From contig JASDFA010000018.1 in NCBI GenBank assembly GCA_035772735.1, positions 145,643,501-145,707,500 on the forward strand: a DNA stretch of 64,000 nucleotides, read 5' to 3'. Within the stretch, counting starts at the first letter, position 1; every line of letters begins with the position of its first letter. Position numbers and translations under genes: made by a program. A model generated the notes under the pieces. The model had not been told where the DNA came from, made no database searches, and saw nothing but the letters and a program-made list of their open reading frames with translations. The DNA comes from Datura wrightii (taxonomy: Eukaryota; Streptophyta; Magnoliopsida; Solanales; Solanaceae). Shown here in pieces: positions 45,539 through 57,286 of the stretch.

Positions 45539-47071
45539 TCAAAAAATCTGGGAGAGAATTATTTCTCCTTGTATAAACTCGATTTGAAAATCAAAGCTTG
45601 ATAACAAAGCCTGCCATCTGGCAAATATTTGTTTAGAAACCAGATTTTTTACATCTCTTTGTAAAACATCTTTGGTTGCTTTGCAGTCTACTCGTAGTAA
45701 AAATTCTTTATTTATTAGATCGTCTTGAAATTTTGTGATACATAGCACTATAGCTAGAATTTCCTTTTTAATGGTGCTGTAATTTTTTTGAGTATTATTC
45801 CAGATTCCTGAAGTGAATCTTACTAAATGTTCGGGGTTTTCTAGGGAGATTTTTTGTTTAAGGATGCCTCCATATCCTATGTCTGAGGCATCAGTTTCTA
45901 CTATCATGAATGCCCCTGGATGTGGTATTCCTAGGCATGGGAGTTTTTGAACTATTGATTTTATTTTTCGGACTGTCTCTGTTTGTTCTAATCCCCATGG
46001 GACTGGATCCTTCTTAAGACGCTGATAAAGAGGCTTACAAACCTGTCTAATATTTGGAATAAAATCTGCAACATAATTGACACTTCCTAAGAATCTCTGA
46101 AGCTGAGTTTTATCAATTAATTCATCTGGAAATTTGGATGAGAACTCTATGGCTCTACAAATGGGTTTATAGGTTCCTTGATATAATTCATGACCAAGGA
46201 ATCTAATAGCAGTATGGAATAACTTAATATTTTTAGCGCTTACTACTAATCCGTTTTGCTTAACAACTTTTAAAAAGGTTTGGATATGTTTGAAGTGTTG
46301 ATCAATATCTTCTGAGTATATTAAAACATCATCTATGTAGACTATAGAAATATGACTATGTGGATTAAATATGTTCTTCATTATATTCTGAAATTCAGAC
46401 AGTGCATTTTTTAATCCGAATGGCATTACATTCCATTCATATTGTCCGAAAGGTACATTAAAAGTTGTTTTATATTTATCTTTTTCTGCTATCTGTATTT
46501 TCCAAAATTCGGATTTCATATCGAACTTACTATAAATGTTTGCTTTATAAGTTCTTTTAAGAAAATCTCTTTTATTGGGTATTGGATACCTGATCCATTT
46601 TAAAACTTTGTTAAGGGGCTTATAATTAATGGCTAGCCTTGGGGCCCCTCTCTCTTTTTCCGCACTATTATTGACATAGAATGCTGAACAACTCCATGGT
46701 GACTTGGAGGGTCTAATAATCTTTTTATCAAGTAAATCATTGATTTCTTTCTTACAATATTCCATTAACTCCTGATTCATTTGAATAGGTCTTGTCCTAG
46801 TAGGGATATTCTTTTCGTTGAATCCCTCAATATATGGTAACTCAATAATATGGCGTTTCCTATCCCAAAAGGCATTAGGAAATTCTGAACAGACTTCTCG
46901 TTCTATGAGTTCTTGTAGGCTTTTAATTTTTGCTTCTACCTCCGGATCCTTTAAAGCAGATTCAATCCGTTTAAATTTTATCTCGTCCTTTAAATAGTTT
47001 ATTTTTTGGGAAAGCAGATTTATCCTAAAGATAGTTTTTTCTTTTATAAATTCACTTTCTTCTTTTGACAT
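45539..47071 (-). pseudogene. Endogenous pararetrovirus reverse transcriptase and RNase H
   Basis: A 510-codon open frame. RT hallmarks in order: K-S-P-W-S-C-S-A-F-Y-V, Y-P-I-P-N-K, S-K-F-D-M-K-S, M-P-F-G-L-K-N-A and the catalytic Y-I-D-D (about 46340). The RNase H starts with E-T-D-A-S-D-I-G-Y-G-G (about 45890). The pattern is Caulimoviridae rather than Ty3, closest in my reading to tobacco vein clearing virus (solendovirus) and the Solanaceae endogenous families. The frame is continuous with the protease upstream apart from stops. It is listed as a pseudogene because the polyprotein as a whole is interrupted. Confidence 0.9.
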
Positions 47072-47923
47072 ATTATTTAGGCAGGGAGAAATGATATATG
47101 TTCCTAGAGCAGTGGTGTGGATGCCATCTAAATCAGCGACATAGGGTTTTATTTGGATTATAAAGGGGGTGCCTAATATTATTTCTTCGTTTATATCTTT
47201 AGTTATTACAAAATCATTAATAAAGTAGATTCCATTATTGCATATGTGTGCCTTATGGAGCTTATAATTTACTTTGAGTCTTTCACCTGTCGCAGAGAAT
47301 AACCGCGTTGTACTTTTTTCAAGGTACTTAGTAGGGATTATTCCTTCAATAATGCAGTTTTAGTCTGCACCTGTGTCTAATAATGCAATTTTGTGAATAG
47401 TATAATTTTTATTTATAACCAATGTGATAGGTATATGCCAGCTCTGGACTTTAACTATTGCAATAGTTTTTACCCCTGATTTACCTTCTAGAGAGCTCCC
47501 TAGAGGCTCATCTTCTTCTTCACTTTTTTCTAATTTTGATGTTTCTCCTGGTTCGGATCGATACAATTCAGATTCTTGCATTGGTTCTAGTTCATTTAAT
47601 AGTTTATTAGCAAGGGCATCTGTTTCTAGCTTGTTAAGTCTTTGCTTAACTTCTTTGACTTCATTTTTAATATGTAATAATTCGGTTTGAAGATCTTGTA
47701 CTGTTGTACTAGACCTTTTTTCTTCAAATTTATTTAGTACATTTTTCATATTAAAAGGCTCAACTGTTTCTTTGTCATGTTGTTGATTAAGAACTATATT
47801 TTTTAATTCTATTAAATATTTTCTTTTAAGATCTTTATCTTCAATATGATCAATCATATCAAAGAAAATTTCCTTGTTATTATTGGTAATGACATTTACT
47901 GAGTTGCTATCACAGGTGCACAT
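47072..47923 (-). pseudogene. Endogenous pararetrovirus protease region
   Basis: Same frame as RT. A charged helical segment with coiled-coil character (about 47700-47600) precedes the retropepsin active site D-T-G-A-D (about 47370), after which an in-frame stop (47362-47360) interrupts; protease flap-like sequence with I-I-L-G-T-P-F follows to 47072. 47765-47827 is the part duplicated as a scrap at 29693-29755. Confidence 0.82.
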
Positions 47924-47986
47924 TGCTCCCGTACATCCACAATGATCAGTTGAGTCACTATTGTCAGAACTATATGCTATATTAAG

Positions 47987-49072
47987 CTAGTCTTCATCAC
48001 TGAAACTTTCTTCAGGGGAAGAATTGTTGTCATATTCATCAAGAATAGAATATAGTCTATCTTTTATTTCTGGCTCAAGCTCTAACATAGTGATCTTATC
48101 CTTCTTTTTATTAGGGACCTCACAATCTTTAGCCCTATGGCCAAATTTTCCACAGTTCCAACACTTATCATTATTTCCTTGAAAGCCACCTTTGTTGGCT
48201 TTTCGTTTGTGCCTTTTATATCTTTTTCTGTAATGATGGGGTTTTTCAGATTTATTTTTATAGTGCTTGTGTCTTCTTTTAATTTTCTTGGATGCCTCTT
48301 TTGAAGGGGCAAACAACTTGATGTATCCGAAATCTTGACAAAAGCTTCCTATTTCTTTTTTGGATATTTTATTATCCTTTTTAAGTTGATTTTTAAGCTT
48401 CATATCTGTACATAATTCAAGTCCTGTGACATTTATAAAACTTATAAGGTCGCCATACGTTAATTGGGTATAAGGAATTTTTCCATCAAATCTATCTTTT
48501 AATTTTATTCTAACCTTTTCAGTGAATAATGTTGGTAAACCACTTATGAATTTTTCTTTTCAATAATCATGACTACAGTCTTCTCTGACCATAACCTTGT
48601 TGAGAAATACATCCTTATACCATCCAAAATCGTCTAACTTTGGGCAAGATAGGTTAGATAGTATTTCTAAACTCCTGTCTTGAAAAAGTTGAGGTTCTCC
48701 TATAAAATGTTTTGCTATACTATAAATTAAGGTAGCGGTGGCATCTTCTACGTATAGATTTTCAAAAGTTTGTCCTGTAGATTCAGTCTTAATAACTTGA
48801 GTGATGGTTGTAGCATTTGTTACACTATTTCTATTATCTTCAGTGAGATAATTATCCCACCAATATTTTAATGTCCCTGTAAATTCAGATATAATTAGAG
48901 TGGCAGCTTGTTTATCCATGCAGTTTTTCATTTTATAGGCCGTAATGGCCATTCCCATTTCATGTAACTTGTTGTTTATCTGATGTTCTGCAAGTCCACC
49001 AATATTCCATTCCGCAATTTCATTTTCAGAGTGTGAAGTATGAGATAAAAATTCATTTTCTTCATACTGCAT
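47987..49072 (-). pseudogene. Endogenous pararetrovirus coat protein
   Basis: Two open pieces in the same frame separated by one stop codon (48562-48560). The first has the caulimovirid coat-protein pattern E-W-N-I-G-G-L and F-T-G-T-L-K-Y-W-W-D. The second is highly basic and carries a CCHC knuckle, C-W-N-C-G-K-F-G-H-R-A-K-D-C (about 48160-48119), then an acidic end. A stop at 47989-47987 separates it from the protease region, still in the same frame. An RNA-packaging capsid protein in the family. Confidence 0.88.
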
Positions 49073-49640
49073 ATCCGGGAATGAGGGTTTATTATAATAA
49101 TTCTTTTTGATGGAATATTTAGAGCTTAACTTATTAATGTCGTTATCAGACTTTTCGGATATTATTCTTATGACCTTATCATCTTTTAATTTTGATTCAT
49201 CCTTTAATTTTAATTCATTCTTTAATTTTAATTCATCCTTTAACTTTTCATTAATCTTTTCTATAAGATCATCTGTGATTTCAAACTTTTCTTGAAATTT
49301 GGGGAATTTATCTTTGGAAAATTCTGGTAATTTAAATATTGGATGGGTTTCTAATTTTTTATTATTGTAGGAAGGGCTAGGTTTATCTTTAAAAATTGAT
49401 TTATTATCAGTCTTAAGGATCTGATTAGAGACTACGTATAGTAATTGATTAGTGTATTGTTTTGTTGAATTAATCTATTTATATCTTTATTCTTAGGATC
49501 ACCTTGGGTGTCTACTATATCAATTTTAAAAGGTGTAGCTGTGACAATTCTACCATCTATTGGTAAACTAATTTCCTCTAGTGGGGGAATTATAGATTCA
49601 ACCACCTTTGTTTTGGTATGTCATTTATTAACAATCATGC
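49073..49640 (-). pseudogene. Endogenous pararetrovirus, sequence upstream of coat protein
   Basis: Frameshifted coding-like sequence: a stretch with P-P-L-E-E-I-S-L-P-I-D-G at about 49595, then a Lys/Glu/Leu repeat-rich segment (49270-49180, short direct repeats of K-L-K-D/K-L-K-N). Probably the end of the movement-protein region and the coat-protein leader. The movement-protein core and the viral PBS are absent, so the copy is 5'-truncated near 49640. Confidence 0.55.
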
Positions 49641-49649
49641 TCAACGATT

Positions 49650-49940
49650 CCTTTTGATCATCCAACTACGATCCGTTAAATTCCTTTTGAGTAAATTGAA
49701 ATAATCGAAGCTTTAAAAATATATAGGATTGTCCGATTGCACTACCGCAATGCACCAAGCTAGGCGGCCTGCGCCGCGATAGGCTTGTTGCATGGACACT
49801 TTGGTATTTTCCCCTCTTGTGTGACATTTATTCAAGGCTTCAATCCCTGACCTTTCTCCGATGTATGACATCTAATAATAGCGCTTGACCCATACATCAA
49901 TATCTTATAAAATAGTTGCTTAAATACATGGGGTGTTACA
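49650..49940 (-). mobile_element. 3' LTR fragment of Ty3 element D
   Basis: Minus sense TGTAACACCCCATG starts at 49940 right after a PPT (GGGGGAAAGGA, 49951-49941). A degenerate PPT-side hairpin with an AAGGAC loop lies at about 49980-49957. Only about 290 bp of LTR remain before pararetroviral sequence. Confidence 0.72.
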
Positions 49941-49951
49941 TCCTTTCCCCC

Positions 49952-52600
49952 ATAGAAATATTTGTCCTTGAATGTAAATTAGACCTACGAAATCAAGTCT
50001 TTAGGAGTTTCCAAAAAAATTTCTATAGAGTCTACTCCGTAATATGGACTACCCAGAAACTTGAAATGCACAAAAGTCCAACCTAGAAGTCTCACATGAT
50101 GATACAAATAGCTAAACAGTATGGCTCAACAAACAAATATTTGATCAAACATAAGAACAATAATAAGAGAGAATATATAGCTCGAATCGGTAACTTAACC
50201 CCAGTTGTAGTAATCTTGACTGGCATGTTATCATCTTGGGATATAAAATAGGTGAGGGTATCTGGATCTCATATTATCTCCAGCCTCCCAGGTCATTTCT
50301 TCCACATTCCTGTTTCTCTGCAGGACTTTCATAGAAGCCACATTTTTGTCCTTAATCTATGGACCTGTCGATCTAATGTCACAACTAAAGTCTCCTTGTA
50401 GAAAAACTCCTTTGTAATATGAACATTCTCGACTAGAAAAACCCGAGAAAGGTCTTCTATGTACTTTCATAACATCGATACATGGAAAATGAGATGAACA
50501 AATTCTAACAAGGAATCGATATGGGCTTTGTCAAGTAAGTCTTCAAAATTGCTCCTACAATTGCTTTAGCTCAGCAAGAGATATTCTGTTAGAAGGAACC
50601 GATATGGCCTACATATCTGTTGGCATATTAATAGAAAAATTAATCTCCCGTTCTGGGGCATACTAGGAAGCTCATTTGGAAACACATCTGAAAACTCACT
50701 AACCACCAAAATAGATTGAAGAGTGGTGATTCTGCAATTACATCTTGAACTCTAATAATGTGATAAATACAGCCTTTAGCAATCACTTTCTTGCCCGTAG
50801 ATAGGATATGAACAAAATATTCTAGCGTTGCTGCATTGCCTTTCCATTCTCAAGCTTCCTCTCTTGGGAAGTGAAATTTGACAATCTTTGTCCAACATTC
50901 TACATTAGCATAATATGATGCTAGCCAATCTATGTCCATAATAACATCAACATCAATCATTTCTAACTCTACCAGGTCTACATAGGTTTAACAGCCAACA
51001 ATCTCTACTATGTAACCTCGATAAAGTCTCCTAAAAATAATGAATTCACCAACAGGTGTAGACACAGAAAATTGTCGATGTAGAAATTATGGCACTATAC
51101 AAAATTTTCCTGCCACTAGCAGAGTAACATAGGACAGAGTATATCCCAAGTCTATCAAAGCTTATACCAAGTGTTTACAAACATTGACTGTACTTGTCAC
51201 AACATCTGGTGATGTCTTAGAGTCTTGTCGACCTACTAATGCATATATGACAATTCTGACTATCACCAAAAGATACTTCTATTTCTCCCCTACCTTTGCC
51301 TGCTAAAGATGGGGTCCACACCCTGTAGAAGGTGCTGGAGGATGTGACCTTGCTGATGATTCGGTTTGCTGAACCCTATCTCCCTAATGTCTAATGGGGC
51401 AGTCTCTCATTATATGATCATCCTGTCCATGGAATAACAAGATATAGAACCATATCTGCATATCCCAATGTGCCTCCTGCCTCAAGTAGTATAACCCAAC
51501 GTGGAACCATATCTGCATCTCCCAAAGTGCCTCCTGCCACAAGTAGTTTAACCCTAGGGGCTCGCCTAGTCTGATCTGAGCCTCTTTGTTGTTGTGAACT
51601 TGATGATCATGAGCTCTCACCTAGACTTAACTGTTCTTGATGATCATAACAGATACCCTGGAACTACTACAGTGGAGGGCTAGTTGTCATACCTAAATAT
51701 CGAGGTCTGGGACCATCTTGAAAATCTGCCTGTGAACCAATAGGTCTGGCCCTCTTATGTTATTCATTGTCTACCCCTCTCAGCCATATACTGCCTCTAT
51801 CTAAACTCCTATATGTTCTAAGCAAAATCCTGAAATCCGTGAGATATCCATATCATCACACAATATAGCTATAGTACAGGACTCAACATACTCTAGAGAA
51901 AGCTCTACTATAAATAGATGTACCCTAGCTGGCATAGTATTGACAAAGCCAATGTATATCTAGCAAAAGAGTCAAACCCCAGCCTATACTCTTCGATAAT
52001 ATCCTTCCCTGCTGGAGATATAGAAACTGATCTAATCAGGCCTCTTGAATCTCTCATGGAAAATAATGATCTAATAAGGCCATGGAGAAATTGGACTAGG
52101 TAGGTGGAGGTATATCTCTTTCTCTGGACCTTTTCCAGCTTTCATACCACAAAATAGTTATTTCTGCCAACCGAAACACTACTAAATCAACTGACTTGGT
52201 GGCTGAAGCATGCATTACCTTAAAGGTCATTTGAAGCTGGTCTAGAAAGTGTTGAGGGTCTTCTTTGTGATCTGTCCCCATAAACTGCAGAGGAATCAAG
52301 GCAAGGAATTCATGAACCCTCAAACTCCTGCGTCCCTCAGTAGGCCTGATAATATCTGGTACCACTGGTTGTCCTTGGGCAGCCATCATCTAAGCTAACA
52401 TATAAATTGCACTTCTAACATCCTGATCTTATGGAATAGGAGGAGTTGAGGTGGTGTTGGCTATCTTGTAGCCCTTAGAGGCTCTTGATGTAGTGAAGAA
52501 ATTGGAGGAGATTGAGAAGATGTCTCCCTTTCGACCTTAGGCTTGGCCATCTCCACTTGTGATACCTTACTAGTACCTTCTCCTACTGTTATATCTAGCC
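49952..52600 (-). pseudogene. gag: Ty3 element D gag-protease with RT and integrase core deleted
   Basis: Minus-strand order: gag start and capsid (M-M-A-A-Q-G-Q-P-V-V at 52389; W-Y-E-S-W), a knuckle remnant (H-G-Q-D-D-H-I-M-R-D-C-P at about 51420), protease end (D-I-D-W-L-A-S-Y-Y-A about 50930, I-A-K-G-C-I-Y-H-I about 50790), a scrap of early RT, then directly the extreme end of integrase (L-D-R-Q-V about 50370) and the PPT. About 3 kb of pol is missing compared with element A. 51430-51550 contains a local direct repeat ('aaccatatctgcat' twice). Many stops. Confidence 0.7.
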
Positions 52601-52810
52601 CTCAGCTAGCTGCAGTCTATCTCATAACAGGAATTTTGTAAGAATAAGACAATAATACACTCAAGAACACAACCCTGTAAGACTCAACTCTAACGCATGA
52701 TTTGAGCAGAAGAAGGGTAACCATACTATCATGCATCATAGCTTCCTGTTTATAAAATGTGGTATACAGGACATTTATAAACAAGACTCTACTAGATATG
52801 GCTTGCATAC

Positions 52811-55504
52811 TGTTACACCCCGTAGAATTCCCGGCACTCAGATGACCTATTCCCACGTTGGTTAAGCATATTTGAAGGCCATACGTGTTGGAGAAAGGCC
52901 CGGGAAAAGATCGGACGAGAAACCCATCGAACCATCGCGGAAGGAGCCGAGGCAGAGCCCCTCCGTGATGGCAGCGTGTCACGGAGGAGAGGCCTCCGCA
53001 ATGGCTCCGTGACACGTTGGCCTTGTCCAGGCCCAAGTATATAAAGCCTCACTTCGGTTTTAAATGATAAAAACTTTATAAAATTTCCAGAGAACGCAGC
53101 AAAACAGAGGAGGACGAAGAGGGAATATATATTATCGCTCAATTATGCTGCTAAACGCTGCCCAAACTCAAATTAACTCCAGATACGGGGGTATTTAGAG
53201 ACAGAGAGCATTCCTACGGATTCAGTTTCGCGAAAAACGGCCGGCGAATCGTCGAGCCACCGAGCCAAGGTAAGTGGAATTGCTCTAAATTAGTGTCTAT
53301 GTGTCCCTAGCTGTGAAGTTAATATTTCTCCCTTCTGGACCTCTGAAAAATAGCGAGTTTCTGGCCGTCTTTCGATAAGCCTAAGTTTAGGATATAAACT
53401 ATATCGAAAGTGACGTTGCCTTTTGAAATAAAGTTGTATTTAGTATTGATTGATATGTTTATGAATGCAGTTGGGAGAAAACAGTTAAAGTGCGGTCGAG
53501 CTTCGTCCGACAGACGAATAGTTCAAGGATAAGGTATGTAAAGTTAGTTTCCTTTAGCAAGTTAAGTAATATCAGTGTAGTGTAACAAATTACGGACCAG
53601 TAGAATGTTCAGAAGTCAAATGTTGCGTTATTATGAATGTTGGTACGATGTGAGAAACACTGGGTTGTAATGTGTATGAAACCTATCAGTATGATATAGA
53701 TTCTAACGCAAGCGTTAGAGAGTGCCCAGTATATTCAGTGTGTGATGTAATATGCCATGTTAAGATATTGTTGTGTTCAGCTGAAACCCCGCGGAGTAGT
53801 ACAGTATCCGTAAAGCACTTCAGAAATAGAATAGCAGGCTAAAATGAAGTTCAGAAAGCATGTCAGGAATAGTAAATTAGGTTACTATAGAAAATCAGTA
53901 TACAGCATAGTTCAGCAGAAAGACTATATTCGTACATATATATAGTACTTCCAGCCTCAGCATGTATCAAGTGTGTACATATTTCCATCACTAGTCCAGC
54001 ATATAGTGTATACAGAAACTTAGCAAACAGCAGAGTTTTCAGCAGAAACATTATTTATATAGCATTTGCCCAGTACAGCCCGGCAGGAGACTATATTCAT
54101 ATTTATACATCTTTACTTGCCTCAACACGTATTAAATACGTACAGATTACTATCAGTAGCCCAGCATGTAATATATATGATACTTTATCCCTATTAGCCT
54201 CAGCATGTGAGATACCCAGACAGTATTACCAGTTGAGACCGTTGTATTGTTTGGGGTTCGATTACCTAGCATCCATGACCGCCCAGGGTTAATAGCTGTA
54301 TCGACTCGTCCGCCAGAGGACGAGGATACGTCACTCAATGGAGTGGCATGCCGTCCCGCCAGGGGACGAAGATGGGATGCCATTTTTCCCCATACTTGTG
54401 CCTTGATCGGCCCTTACACACCCCAGTCGAGCGGATACGCCCGGGTGGAGATTCAGGAGTCCTTCGGACTCAGATACGGTTATAGTCAGGGGCTCAGCGA
54501 GCCCAAGTGCATACCCTGGGACCGGCAGGATGCTTACAGCCACTATAGGAGATGGGATGACCAGGGTAGGGGTATAGATTCTGTGCTGGCTGTACCTCCC
54601 GGCTTATGGGGGCCGGGTAAGGTTTGTGTCTGCTATGTTATGTTATTTTATGTTATGCCATGTTATGTTAGATACAAGTAGATCAGCAGTAGCACGATAC
54701 GTTCCAGGTATGACTCTTGCCCTTCCCAGTAAAGATTGAGAGAAGGTATGATTTACATTATCAGACAGTTAGTCTATTCTCTCTACTTCAGTTTCTTCAG
54801 TTATATTATTGTATTCAGATTTTGCTTTCAATTATTGCTTTACATACTCAGTACCAGCGGTACTGACGCCCGGTGGGGCGCTGCATTACTTGCCTGCAGG
54901 TACTTATAGATGAGCAGGTGACACCACGTGATTCCTGTCAGCGATCGAGTATTCAGCTCCTGTCATCCGGAGACTGAATTCCAGAGGTGTACTTCAGTTC
55001 TTTTGTTTTATAGTACGGGTAGGTCGGGGCCCTGTCCCGACCAGTTCTATTGCTATTCTTAGAGGCTTGCAGTCCATATATTCCCTGTGGTCAGATGAGC
55101 CGGTCGTGTGAGGTCGTGCAGTTGTTTGGTTGTCAGTATTCTTGCTTTCTTTTACTTTGGCCGTGTGGGGCCATAGCTTGCCAGTAGTGGTGACCTTGCC
55201 GGTCACGTAGTTTCCTTTTGTGCTTTATGATTGAGTTGCAGATAACTAGACAGCATGGTGGCCTTGTCGGCCTGCATAGGTTTCCCTGAGATAATATGTT
55301 TCTGGTCAGCTGCTAGTACAGATATAGAAGGCTATAGGCCAACAGGCCGGGGGCTGTATTTACAGCCGTTATATAGCCCTTTGTTTCCATAAATGTGAAT
55401 CAGAGCCAGCCAGGTACCAGATGTGCCTAGGCTTAGCAGTCCAATAGTTCAGGTCCTAGTAGGGCACCAGGTGCCAGTCATACCCCCCAAGGCGGGGCGT
55501 GACA
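52811..55504 (+). mobile_element. Solo LTR, TGTTACACCCCGT family, 2,694 bp
   Basis: TGTTACACCCCGTAG start, GGGGCGTGACA end, perfect 5-bp target duplication, no internal sequence. U3 has the hairpin module (arms 52976-52986 and 53005-53015), TATATAAA at 53038-53045, then the 'ggataaggtatgtaaag' region near 53530 and a transcript-end-like zone around 54850. Frames inside it (52617-53036, 54247-54681 and others) match no protein family. Confidence 0.93.
52930..53020 (+). repeat. U3 hairpin module of the solo LTR
   Basis: GTGTCACGGAG and CTCCGTGACAC, perfect 11-base arms, 18-base loop containing CTCCGCAAT. CCTCCGTGATGGCAGCGTG at 52960-52978 is the exact complement of 241-259 in the Athila-like LTR. 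TATATAAA starts 23 bases further on. Confidence 0.88.
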
Positions 55505-55526
55505 CATACTTCCTAGGATATGACGT

Positions 55527-55539
55527 TGCTTTAATATCA
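55527..55539 (-). promoter_or_regulatory. Degenerate primer binding site of element D
   Basis: Minus sense TTGATATTAAAGC, then a leader like element C's ('gtcatgtcctaggaagt' there, 'gtcatatcctaggaa' here). It identifies element D's 5' end. The solo LTR sits about 18 bases further in. Confidence 0.65.
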
Positions 55540-55540
55540 A

Positions 55541-56589
55541 GTTTTTCAAGCCCAGCCTTGGGAGGCGCAACTGGCACCAAATGGGACTAGTTGGACGTAT
55601 ACACTTTTGGCGCATACCAGCATCACATAGCATGGACAATGAAACAAGTATATATTAGTTTTAAAAATCCCTGGCTAGAAAAAACTCAATAGAACAACTT
55701 GCACTGAAACGTAGCTGGCGCAACAGATCATAACATGTCAATATAATCCTATGTGGGCTGACGAGACCATCATATTATCTAAGAGAATATAAGCAAAAAC
55801 TAAGTGTGTATATAAACAAGGGTCATCAAGGACATCAAGCTATCAATACAAAAGATAGGGCAAACCTAGACAACCACATAAATCTATACAATCCATAGTA
55901 TGCAAGCCTTTAAGAAAGATACTTGGCTGGCCTTGGGCCCGACCTACCTAAAAACTGGACAAAAATTGACAGACAAACATCCAAAGTATGGAAACTTTGA
56001 AACAAGGGAGCTGGCCAATCTAATGAGACTGAGATGCTCTACTGTAGAGGTCCATATACCTATCTGTCAAAACCTGCAGGCAAGCGTGCAGCGCCCTCAG
56101 GCTCGGGGTGTCATCACAATGATGTATTGGGTATATATGTAAGGTAATAAAAAAAGCTAGAAAGAAGTTGATATCTTAAGTACTGAAAGTAATCATTTAG
56201 GGAAGTCAGAAAATAACTTGAACATTCTCATTTGTATCTACTTTATACTACACAAACAGTAAACAACCAAGAACCTAACCTGACTCTCACAAGTCTAGCA
56301 GGTACAAGTCATAAATAATAACCTACCTAAGCCCCCATAAGCTCTGACAAGTACCATTCAATCTATATACCCCTAATTGATAATACTCTGCCCCCATAGA
56401 CAAGTTGGGACTGTATCTTGAGCACATTTGGCTCCTATATATGTATCTTTAGCACACTTGGCTCCTATATATGTATCTTGAGCACACTTAGCTCTTGTAT
56501 ATCATTATCTTGAGCAATCTAGGCTCTACTTAGGATCAACAATGTCATCTCAAGCATAAAGGAAGTCCATAAGTGAATAGGCTTCAATA
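55541..56589 (-). mobile_element. Presumed 5' LTR remnant of element D
   Basis: Lies beyond the PBS in the LTR position. It cannot be aligned with the short 3' LTR fragment at 49650-49940, so the assignment is by position only. A 30-bp tandem repeat (GCTCCTATAT at 56431, 56461, then GCTCTTGTAT at 56491) lies at 56410-56520. Confidence 0.45.
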
Positions 56590-57234
56590 TGGACCTATAA
56601 GCCTCAATATAGTCTTTCTAGATATTTTATGGTCTTATAAGCATATCATAACCCCATAGAAAAGGTACACTTAGTCAATAGCTTTTCTATGCAACCTGGA
56701 TACAGGCATCTATATAGCCTAGAAATGCACCAAACCAATGTTAATAACTGACAAAATATCCATGAAGGTATCACACAATCTTATAGTCTAACAACAAATA
56801 GTGTGGCTCTCTAAGTATCTTATACAACAATCTATACGTCGTATCAAAATGTAAGATCACTAACAACAGGGTAAAGTACCCTACAACTAGCTACCATAGC
56901 CTAAAAGGCATCCACAACAACTATCAACCCAAAGGTAATACTATAGCACTAAATATTGTTGCTATATAGGCATCAAGATACGCCAAAGGCCCAAAAGCGA
57001 GCTATATAGTTATAGGCATCACCACCACATAATTTCTATGCAAAAACTAATTATCGAGCAGCTAATACCAATATGCAATTTTAAGAATCTATCACAACAG
57101 CCCTAAGGGCATCTACAAGACAACAATCTAGCTAATTAAGCGACGCATAATTCATATGAGAAGTTTCTTATGCCGCATTTAACATGAGGCAGTAGCTAAT
57201 CAATAATAATACCAAGAAAGGAAGATCATATACA

Positions 57235-57286
<52 letters not shown>

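Larger units (their letters stand above)
43741..49682. repeat. Inverted 17-base repeats bounding the pararetrovirus block
   Basis: AATTTAACGGATCATAG at 43741-43757 and the complement of AATTTAACGGATCGTAG at 49666-49682, 16 of 17 identical in opposite orientation. Confidence 0.7.
52806..55509. repeat. Target-site duplication CATAC around solo LTR
   Basis: CATAC at 52806-52810 and 55505-55509 immediately outside TG and CA. Confidence 0.9.

Noticed and set aside
45539..47071. Assignment of the long RT frame to a Ty3/gypsy element
   Set aside because: It follows a caulimovirid coat protein with a CCHC knuckle in the same frame, lacks an integrase, and its RT blocks match the pararetrovirus pattern.
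54247..54681. 144-codon frame in the solo LTR
   Set aside because: Lies wholly inside an LTR bounded by a target duplication, has no recognisable domain and a competing antisense frame.
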